DNA from: Nematostella vectensis
Lineage: Eukaryota; Cnidaria; Anthozoa; Actiniaria; Edwardsiidae
DNA: 60,000 nucleotides
Reading direction: 5' to 3'
Assembly (NCBI RefSeq): GCF_932526225.1
Contig: NC_064046.1
Span: forward strand, 250,001 to 310,000
The notes beneath the pieces were generated by a model, which saw only the letters and a program-made list of their open reading frames with translations, ran no database searches and had not been told where the DNA came from. The translations under genes were made by a program, and so were the position numbers. The first letter of the stretch is position 1; the number at the start of each line of letters is the position of its first letter. This document shows positions 52,382 to 60,000 of the stretch, piece after piece.

Positions 52382-54391
52382 TTATCCATTTCTATAGGCT
52401 AACCTTACACATTCAGAAATAATTTTTAGGGCTTGTTCTAATTGTTGCTGCTGAGAGTTCATTGGATACTGCTGTCTACCTGTGGGAAGTTGATTAGTTG
52501 TGGGTTGCTGATACCCCTGTGGGTTACCTGGAAATGGGCGAAACATCGGGTTGTTTGTTGGTGGTTGCTGATACCCCTGTGGGTTACCTGGGAATGGGCG
52601 AAACATCGGGTTGTTTGTTGGTGGACAGTACGCTTGTGGGTTGCCTGTGGGGGCCTGATATCTTGCTTGTGGGATACCTGTGGATCCGCTAGGAGCGCCT
52701 TGTCTTCTTTGCTGGAAACGGTTGTTGACTGGGAATTTCCGAGTTACAGCGGGATCCCTTTGTCTTCTGAGCCCTGGAATTTGACTTTTTAAGCTTGCGA
52801 CTAGTTTTTTCGTTCCCGTTTGGTTATTTAAGTGTACATTATCTCTGTATACACTTTCGTCGATATCTCCATTACGTGATAAGCAAACACCTCTATTGTC
52901 TGCAAAATACACCTTTGCACACCTAGAAGACAATCGCTCAGATGCACTGTTAACAACGTCTATTATGTCATTTTTAGCATGATCTCTCAAGTGAAACGTT
53001 AAACCAGATACAACTATTTTGCTTTGGGGCCATAATTTAATGCACTCTTCCACAATATTCTCGATATTAGAGCAGATTTGTTCTGTGGGAAGTTCACGTA
53101 TGTCGTTTGTTCCTGTATGCAATATGACGTATTCGTACTTATTGCCAGCCTCGCATCCCATTGTGCTCAAGTGGTCCAGCATCTCAATCGTGCCTCCTTG
53201 TACATATTGTTTGTTTACATATCTACCTCTCGCGAACCGGCTTTGAATAATTCCTCCAAAGATAGAATCAGAGAGCATCAGGATATTTCCGGAGGTTTCT
53301 GCGAGCGTAGCATTTCCTCTTGTCGTATTCTCTGTTGCTGTCTGGGCTGGTCTAGGTTCAGTTTCGCCTCTGGTTGTGCGAGAGGAGTCGACTATTTGTT
53401 GTTGATTTCCATTAATTGGTGATTCAATATTACCGCTAGAAGCAAGCTGCGGCAAATCGTTCGTGTTTGGAGAGTTTACGATACTAGAGCTGCTAGCCAC
53501 TGTCGTCCGCAGTGTTGTTTGTGTATTAATTTGTCGTTCCACCTGTTCCACTTGTTCAGAATCCGATGGCTCGCCGCTCTCTTCGTCCTCTGAGTCATCG
53601 TCGCTGGATTCTTCAGCGTCCATTTCGATTTTGGTTTCTATGAATGTCAATCGCTGCTCACATTTTTCGAGGTCTAATTTAGTCTCGCGAATTTTATTTC
53701 CAAGTTTGGAATGTGAGCTCTGCAAACCTTTCAGATCAGCAAGGACTTTATCTTGCTTTGTTTCGTCTAGCTTCCGATCCATTTCCATAATTAATTCTTT
53801 CCGGCTATTCTTCTGTTGGCATTCCAGATCTTTGATTAGAATTAGTTGCTCGTTCATATCCATACTAAGATCGGATAATTTCTTGTCAAACTTTTCAATG
53901 AAGCCTTTCATCATTTCTTTGAAATCGAGAAATTCTTGATATCGGTCATCATGACCTTTTTGATCTGAGCTGTCCTTTAAGGCGACCTTTGAACTACACG
54001 GTTCAGAGAGTTCGACTGGATCCGTTGTTTCTTGCTCAGTTACAATAGATTCCTGTTCGATAGTATCACAATCAGTTGTCTGATTTGTCTGTCCAGAGTA
54101 ATCAAGTAAAGACATCAGTTTCTTGATGAGATAATCTTTACCAGTACCTTGCAGTTGTACGGTCTTCGTAGACGGATAAAAGTTCACCGTTATATTTTCG
54201 AATCGGTAAACTTCGAAGTTTTCTTTTGAAGAATGACTTATCAAAGCGTCTTGATCTCCATCCTGCAGTTCTTTAATGCAAAATTCCAAAAGTGACTTTG
54301 CATTCGAATTCCATTTGAATTGTTTCTTGGATGGTAGGTAAATTAGGAGCTTAGTAAGTTCAGAGTGTTCTGAAGCCGCTTCCGACGCCAT
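52382..54391 (-). CDS. LINE ORF1: coiled coil plus SGNH/esterase-like domain
   Basis: 669 residues from the ATG at 54391 (MASEAASEHS). The frame is open further up to 54478 through a C run giving poly-proline, but that start is less likely. The first third is charged and probably coiled coil, followed by an acidic stretch (SSDDDSEDEESGE) and a Ser/Thr-rich linker. An SGNH-hydrolase-like domain follows, with LMLSDSIFGG (block I) and ILHTGTNDIR (block III). The tail is rich in Pro, Gln and Asn, with a duplicated ~60-bp segment (NNPMFRPFPGNPQGYQQP, twice; 52505-52624). Esterase ORF1 proteins are known in CR1/L2-type LINEs and probably bind RNA or membranes. Confidence 0.88.
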   Translation of the reverse strand: MASEAASEHSELTKLLIYLPSKKQFKWNSNAKSLLEFCIKELQDGDQDALISHSSKENFEVYRFENITVNFYPSTKTVQLQGTGKDYLIKKLMSLLDYSGQTNQTTDCDTIEQESIVTEQETTDPVELSEPCSSKVALKDSSDQKGHDDRYQEFLDFKEMMKGFIEKFDKKLSDLSMDMNEQLILIKDLECQQKNSRKELIMEMDRKLDETKQDKVLADLKGLQSSHSKLGNKIRETKLDLEKCEQRLTFIETKIEMDAEESSDDDSEDEESGEPSDSEQVEQVERQINTQTTLRTTVASSSSIVNSPNTNDLPQLASSGNIESPINGNQQQIVDSSRTTRGETEPRPAQTATENTTRGNATLAETSGNILMLSDSIFGGIIQSRFARGRYVNKQYVQGGTIEMLDHLSTMGCEAGNKYEYVILHTGTNDIRELPTEQICSNIENIVEECIKLWPQSKIVVSGLTFHLRDHAKNDIIDVVNSASERLSSRCAKVYFADNRGVCLSRNGDIDESVYRDNVHLNNQTGTKKLVASLKSQIPGLRRQRDPAVTRKFPVNNRFQQRRQGAPSGSTGIPQARYQAPTGNPQAYCPPTNNPMFRPFPGNPQGYQQPPTNNPMFRPFPGNPQGYQQPTTNQLPTGRQQYPMNSQQQQLEQALKIISECVRLAYRNG

Positions 54392-54480
54392 TAGCCGTTG
54401 GCCGTTGGCCGCCATTAGCCACAGGACCGTGGCTAATGTGAATTCCCGCATGTGGGGGGGGGGGGGGGGGGGGGGCATAT

Positions 54481-55848
54481 ATTTCAACGCCTCGGCACAG
54501 CCTCAGAATTTTTAACCCTAAATCGTCGATTTTTTAGTTTTATATAGATTTACCTTAGTAGTATTTTGTTGCACCTATTTCATCATATTCTCAATCAACA
54601 AATGATTTCCGTTAGCTAATCATTTTTTTTTTTTCGCCACAAACAACAAGAAACAAGCTTAGCGGACCTCATGGGCGGCAAAAGCAAGAGAATATTGGGG
54701 GGAGGGGATCAACACAAATTTTTTGTTTTATCGCCGACCTCCCTCCCCTCCCCTATTTATTTTATCCACCGAGAAAATTATTGGGAGGTTGGACCCATGC
54801 GAGGGCCCTAAGAAACACAGGTATCCCAAGATTACAGTGTGTGAACACTATAGTTAGTAGTAAATATAATTCAAATGAACCGTTCATTCTACTTTGAAAT
54901 AAAATCTAAACAATATTTGTACTTGATTGTTGTTTCTTCTATGTAGTCTGGATGAAATTCTATATTATCTGGGTGAGTAGTTTGCGAGCTTACGCTGTTG
55001 AAACTTATCCATTTTAACTCCGTTACCAATAATCGGAACAATGGTCAGCATTCTGGTAAATTTCTCAATAAAACTGAGAGTTTTTTTTATTGGCAGTTAT
55101 TATAATACTTACAATATTGTAGCCCATTTGAAGAGTTTTAGGGGATAAGCGAGCATGATCTGGGAAAGCCCGTCCAAATAGTTAAAATCGCCCAGAAAGC
55201 ATAAAATACACAGGCTTGCTTGATGTGCAATGCTCCATATATTGGCAAAGGCCGAACCCATCAGCCCACCACCTCCCACCTACTAGACAACCACTTTCCC
55301 TAGAGTGTACCCGCTTTTCCTTTATTTTAGAATGTATTTGCTTTTCTTTGTCGTTCTTGGGATGCCCTCGATTCTCTGACATGTTTCTTTGTCGTTCTTG
55401 GGATGCCCTCGATTCTCTGACATGTTTCTTTGTCGTTCTTGGGATGCCCTCGATTCTCGAACATGTTTCTGTGTCCAAGTTTAGGTGTTCTGCCACTAGG
55501 CTACGCCACCAAGCCTCGGAACCTCACTGGTTTACCTGCTCCAATAGGCGATTTGCTCTAAGAAATCACGTGAATTTTTGGGTGGTAAACTCGCGCGCGC
55601 CTTTAACTTTATGCTTGTCTTAAGGTATCCTGATATCTGAAGAGTATCAGAGTACAGTAAAAATAACGTTTTAAGGTTTACAACATCGTGGATTTGGGCA
55701 TTCTACCAAAATTCCCTCGTCACCTCGTGAAGAATGCCTAAGCCTGGGTAAGCAATGTCACCCAATGCTGTACGAATCCAATGTTCTTGTTTCAGTGACA
55801 AGGTAAGCCTAAAGCAGAACGAGTGCTCTTTGTGTGTTCCATAGCTCA
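54481..55848. other. Gene-less stretch between the LINE and HEATR3
   Basis: AT-rich, no coding signal, apart from the 41-bp repeat at 55338-55475. Confidence 0.5.
55338..55475. repeat. 41-bp tandem repeat, 3+ copies
   Basis: TTTCTTTGTCGTTCTTGGGA, then TGCCCTCGATTCTC, recurs at 55343, 55384 and 55425. Confidence 0.9.
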
Positions 55849-57252
55849 TCAGAACCCCTTGTTCTTGTAGTACTTGATGAATCTCGTCAGATTGGTTTTC
55901 GCGGCGTCCACTACATGGGTGTGCTCTCCAAGTAGCCGACGTTCGCTCTTCACCTGTGGAAACAAGAGGATAATTATATTTTAAAAAAACTGCTTTTCAC
56001 TGCTTATGATATGAGAGCTTGTGCACCCGCAAAAAATCCCACCAACATAAATAAAGTAAGCGGTGACTGAGAAGGAAAAAACGTCCAGTTCCTCCCTTCT
56101 CTGAATGTGTCTCCTTTGCGCATAATTTCAAAACGTTTGGCTCGAGAAAATAGGCCGTAAGATCAACGGATAAATGAACAACTATGGACGCGGTTACAAA
56201 AAATAGACAATCTTCAGTAATGAGCGATTTGCAATAAGAAACCACGGTGGCTTTTTGCGGTGGCAATAGACCGAGCTGTGGCCCGCCAGTCTGTGGCATT
56301 TTGGATGCGCGCGCAACATCGTGAAAACGGTCTCTCGCCCCATCACGTACCCTGGACTTGAGGACTGGCACTAGCTGCTGTAGGGTGACTAGGAGATGGA
56401 TGGAGCTCGCTATGGACGTGACAAGGGGGCCGTCGGCAAACGTGTCAAAGATGGCATCAAGTGCTTCAGCCACCACCCATAGGCTAGAGGGGCTGACGGC
56501 GATGTCACGCAACACTACACCTAGGGACTGAAATAGAGAAGTGTCACGCAACACTACAACTAGGGAATGAAATAGAGAAGTGTCACGCAACACTACAACT
56601 AGGGAATGAAATAGAGAAGTGTCACGCAACACTACGCCTAGGGACTGAATTAGAGAATAGAAGTGTCACGCAACATTACAACTAGGACTGAATTAGAGAA
56701 TTGAAGTGTCACACAACACTACAACTAGGGACTGAATTAGATAATAGAAGTGTCACGCAACAATATACCGAGGGACTGAATTAGATAATAGAAGTGTCAC
56801 GCAACACTACACCTAGGGACTGAATTAGAGAATAGAAGTGTCACGCAGCATTACAACTAGGACTGAATTAGAGAATAGAAGTGTCACGCAACAATATACC
56901 GAGGGACTGAAATAGAAGTGTCACGCAACACTACAACTAGGGACTGAAACATAAGTGTCACGCAACACTACACCTAGGGACCGAAATAGAGAAGTGTCAC
57001 ACAACACTACAACTAGGGACTGAAATAGAGAAGTGTCACACAACACTACAACTAGGGACTGAAATAGAGAAGTGTCACGCAACACTACAACTAGGGAATG
57101 AAATAGAGAAGTGTCACACAACACTACAACTAGGGACTGAAATAGAGAAGTGTCACACAACACTACAACTAGGGACTGAAATAGAGAATTGTCACACAAC
57201 ACTACACCAAGAAACACTGGACCAAGAACATGTATTCAATTACTGTTATTCA

Positions 57253-57283
<31 letters not shown>

Positions 57284-60000
57284 CACAACAAACTGTAGAA
57301 CCGACAACAAGAAAATACTTTGTAATAGGGTGAGCAAACAGATGCACAGAGACACAAACAGTCCTGGCAAGCCCAACCCCAAGAGACTAAAGGTATGGAA
57401 ATATGGGCAGCAAAATCATACAACATTTGTGGCAGCATTTGCAAAAAAAATCGAAAGCGATGTTGCGTATTTTACTACCAGCGAACAAACTTTTATCGCA
57501 GCAAAGGATAGACTGGTTCTTGCTGTTGATCTGCCATCTTTTTTTCTGCGTGACACTGATGTGCGACTCTCGTTCAACCAATCACAAACGCCGGTAGTAA
57601 AACGCGCAACGTCACTTACAAACTTTTTTTTGCAGCAATTCTGCCACAAAAGTTGTAGGGTTTTCCTGCTTGTATTACCGTACCTTAAGGACAAGAAATT
57701 AGAGATTTAATGTGACACTTGATTATGAGAAAGAAATGGACTAAAGGCAAGAGAAAAGATCAAGCACTAGTTCTGTAGTTCTGAGAAGGATTCCACAAGA
57801 ACTTCTTGTGTTTCATGGAGTAGACCTTAAAAACTATAGGCCACCATAAAAAGAGAGTACCTTGAGCACATCCCCTGTGTCGTCCCTTGTTGCTGCTAGC
57901 TTCCCGATGTAGCCAAGCGTGCTGATCAGCTTAACTCTAATTGCCTCACAGCTTGCATTAGTTGTGCACTGGCACAGAATGGAGACTTGGTCTGTTGTGA
58001 CGTACTGCACAACAAGAGAGTACAATTATCATAAACTCAAGCAAAGCACTGCCTAAAGCAATGGTTAAATTGGGCCGAGAGTCAATGAGCTCCTCTTTTT
58101 TTAGCTCTCATATGGTTGCAATTAAAAAAATCTTTCAGAGGTCATGAGAGTGGTCACAGTTTTAGCAAAGAATCAGTGCATGCTATATATGTACAAAGGC
58201 ATGCGCTGCTCATATATCTTCTCAGAAAAAAACAAATCTGACTTCAGGGATGATTACTGTGATTATACCTTCAGGGATGATTACCGTGATTATACCTTCA
58301 GGGATGATTACCATGATTATACCTTCAGGGATGATTACCGTGATTATACCTTCAGGGATGATTACCGTGATTATACCTTCAGGGATGATTACTGTGATTA
58401 TACCTTCAGGAATGATTTGAGAGGAAGCCAATACCTGAGGTGTCCTGGCTGAAGCAAACTTGTCCATGAGTGAGCGCATGACTCCTGTTGCTGCTTCCAA
58501 AAAGTCCTCCTCACTAGTAACATACCTCCTACCTGAAAACACAGGGACACAAATTGCAGAAATACTGGATAAATGTCACAGTGTTGTTTGATATTATCAT
58601 ATCTGCATTGCGCAACTCGGACACCTCACAGATCATTCTACTAATTAGTAACGTCGGGAGAATACCCTTGCCCTTTTCAAATATTGGAACTAGCTCTCAG
58701 ATAATTGTGGTCACAAATTAAACGACATCGCTAAGGGGAGGAGTGTGAGCATTAAAAAAGGCCAATCACGCCGCCGTTTTATGCTTCCGCACATGACTCA
58801 AAAAATTCATTTCCACCAGGTGATGTAACTGAGAAACTTTCAATTAAATAAAATTAAATAAACAATCAGACTTTAATCGTGGATGGTTAAGATAAGTTTT
58901 CTTGCAAATAAACTGCACTTTTTTCAATTGTAAGCAATAACAAAAAGTGGCTGATCGACATTCTGGAAGATATCACAGGAAGCGTCTTGTCCACAAAAAC
59001 TACTTTCAGGGTGTAGTTTGAAAGAACAGAGAAAAGCTTACAGTCACTTGAGTAGGTCAGATCAAATAACGAAGTCCATAGTTGACCTAGAGCATCCATG
59101 CCTCCTAGGAGCTCTGTTTCCATGGCAGCAGTGATGTTGTTTAGACAGATGAGAGCTCTTGTCTGAACCATGCTTAAACTGCAACACAAAACAGGCTTTT
59201 GAGTATTGAAAGCAAAAAAGGAAAGGGTGAAAAATTGTTATTGCATTTACCTTGTGAGAATCTCTTTACCACATTCTAGGCTGGATAACGATTCATAAAT
59301 CTTGATATCACCAAACAGTGCTTTTTCTAAAACCTAAAAACAAAATTCATAAACTCACCATACTGCTAGGAATCTAGCCAAGTCAAGTCCAAGTCAAACA
59401 ACACTTGTAGGCAAACAAGTCTGGTGCTTTATAGTAGGTGACAAAATGCTTGAAAATGTGATTTCATTTTCAAAATTATTTATGCCCAAATGATCTTGGT
59501 TGAAAACAAACATCCAGATAAAAACATGTGAATTACAAAAAATATCATAAATTGTGCATTTAAGGCATAATGGAGAAAACAAAATTATTTTTACAAATAA
59601 AATAAATAAATAAAAAAAAAGATGTTCAAAGTCTGCAAATTTGTTCAAAGTCTGAGCCCTGCAAATTTTTGCCACAATTTTGAGTACCTTTTTTGGAATT
59701 TCCACATTTATCAAAGCATTTACCATCTCTGCTGCTAGGGTGTGGGCACTTTGCTAATAATAGAGAAACACATGAGGAAACAGTCTTAGATAATATAGAA
59801 CATCATTCAGCTCATATAACCAGGGATCATTTTACCTCAATAGCATAATAATAGTGTATATTTATCATGGTACATAACATGTTCACATAGTTACCATGTC
59901 GGCATCTTGTTGTTGCATGGCATCTTCATCAAATTCCTCGTCAGATGTATCGCTTTTCACATCAGAGACATCTTCCCATTCATCCTCACTAGAGTCTAAA
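55849..60000 (-). CDS. HEATR3: HEATR3-like HEAT-repeat protein, C-terminal part (9 exons; 5' end beyond window)
   Basis: Exons 5' to 3': >60000-59895, 59753-59688, 59333-59251, 59178-59042, 58532-58435, 58004-57861, 56527-56351, 55953-55849, all phases agreeing (eight complete or partial exons seen here; earlier ones are outside). Matches to human HEATR3: SSEDEWEDVSD (human SDDEWEELSS), VEIPKKVLEKALF, VVAEALDAIFDTFADG (human VVAGEALDALFDVFADG), VPVLKSRV, and the end DAAKTNLTRFIKYYKNKGF (human DNVKMNLRRFIAYQ). HEATR3 (yeast Syo1) escorts ribosomal protein uL18/RPL5 into the nucleus for 5S RNP assembly; in vertebrates it is also reported in NOD2 signalling. An acidic loop (59895-60000) precedes armadillo/HEAT helices. 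The exon at 56527 has its acceptor in a 39-bp array; the intron after 58435 holds a 27-bp array. Confidence 0.88.
56503..57215 (-). repeat. 39-bp tandem array carrying the HEATR3 3' splice site and first exon codons, about 17 copies
   Basis: In transcript sense each unit is the exon start TCCCTAGGTGTAGTG, TTGCGTGACA, then CTTCTCTATTTCAG, a complete acceptor. The exon (S-L-G-V-V-L-R-D) starts at 56527 in the last unit. The units between 56527 and 56644, and most between about 56990 and 57200, are exactly 39 bp. Those from 56645 to 56900 are 41-44 bp (extra AATAG/GAATTAG). AG is lost in the two units next to the exon (CAT in place of CAG), in one further unit near 57100 (CAT) and in one near 56980 (CGG); about 13 of 17 retain it. 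Confidence 0.95.
57250..57282. repeat. (ATT)n microsatellite
   Basis: Eleven TTA/ATT units in the HEATR3 intron. Confidence 0.95.
58240..58426 (-). repeat. 27-bp minisatellite, about 6 copies, just inside a HEATR3 intron
   Basis: In transcript sense GGTATAATCACGGTAATCAT, then CCCTGAA, repeats from 9 bp or so downstream of the donor region at 58434. Each unit contains AAGGTATAAT, which resembles a donor core (AG|GTATAA). Spurious frames (IIPEGIITV) stay open because 27 is divisible by three. Confidence 0.9.

Larger units (their letters stand above)
48487..54480 (-). mobile_element. Near-complete two-ORF LINE (non-LTR retrotransposon)
   Basis: ORF1 (54391-52382) and ORF2 (52351-48938) lie 30 bp apart, both open. 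The 3' UTR contains a ~43-nt A run (T on plus, 48788-48830) and ends in CCAATAAATAAATCTGTCTG repeats (plus GACA run, 48487-48510), the kind of short tandem tail seen in CR1/L2-type LINEs rather than a plain poly(A). The 5' limit near 54480 is marked by a C run. No target-site duplication was found by eye. The domain set (SGNH-like ORF1; APE + RT ORF2) suggests the CR1/L2 group; the clade is an inference. Intact frames suggest recent activity. Confidence 0.88.

Noticed and set aside
57189-57710. 173-codon plus-strand frame
   Set aside because: It lies in a HEATR3 intron, passes through an ATT microsatellite and shows no domain.

Overview
This is a window of animal nuclear DNA. Its genes are split by short GT-AG introns, it carries a LINE with an exonuclease-type endonuclease, tRNA-derived SINE and MITE-like elements, and its genes are metazoan (TRAF7, NAGPA, HEATR3, DPM3, C19orf12, a rhodopsin-class receptor). 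Gene content, AT-rich composition, short introns and heavy minisatellite load suggest a cnidarian such as a sea anemone. The species is an inference. All exon coordinates below were read by hand from splice signals and reading phase.

Layout. 1-2.5 kb: a MITE, then a satellite array that flips orientation near 1.77 kb. 4.85-14.76 kb (minus): a TRAF7-like E3 ubiquitin ligase in 11 recognised exons. 15.69-25.37 kb and 28.56-34.27 kb (plus): tandem paralogues of NAGPA, the Golgi 'uncovering enzyme' that exposes mannose-6-phosphate, each with eight exons and matching phases. 35.6-37.1 kb (minus): two single-exon C19orf12-like genes. 43.04-44.11 kb (plus): an intronless class A GPCR. 47.92-48.35 kb (minus): three exons of DPM3. 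48.5-54.5 kb (minus): a LINE with both ORFs open, ending about 140 bp upstream of DPM3. 55.85-60 kb (minus): the C-terminal half of HEATR3, running off the window.

The most unusual signal is a recurring structure. Several minisatellites have units that span, or start at, an exon-intron junction, so the splice signal is multiplied: a 91-bp unit (15 donor copies) and a ~44-bp unit (about six copies) in TRAF7, a 19-bp unit (about 26 copies) starting on a donor in NAGPA-1, and a 39-bp unit (about 17 copies) carrying the acceptor plus the first exon codons in HEATR3. The HEATR3 unit is 13 codons with an open frame, so use of upstream acceptors would add 13-residue modules. The NAGPA paralogues give an internal control: NAGPA-1 introns are swollen by arrays (intron 5 is 5.0 kb), while the matching NAGPA-2 introns are short (257 bp) and have none.

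Two ancestral duplications (NAGPA, C19orf12) sit side by side. TRAF7 and NAGPA-1 are head to head, with a SINE in the shared 0.9-kb promoter interval. No functional pathway links all the genes, although NAGPA (lysosomal targeting) and DPM3 (mannose donor synthesis) both belong to glycosylation.
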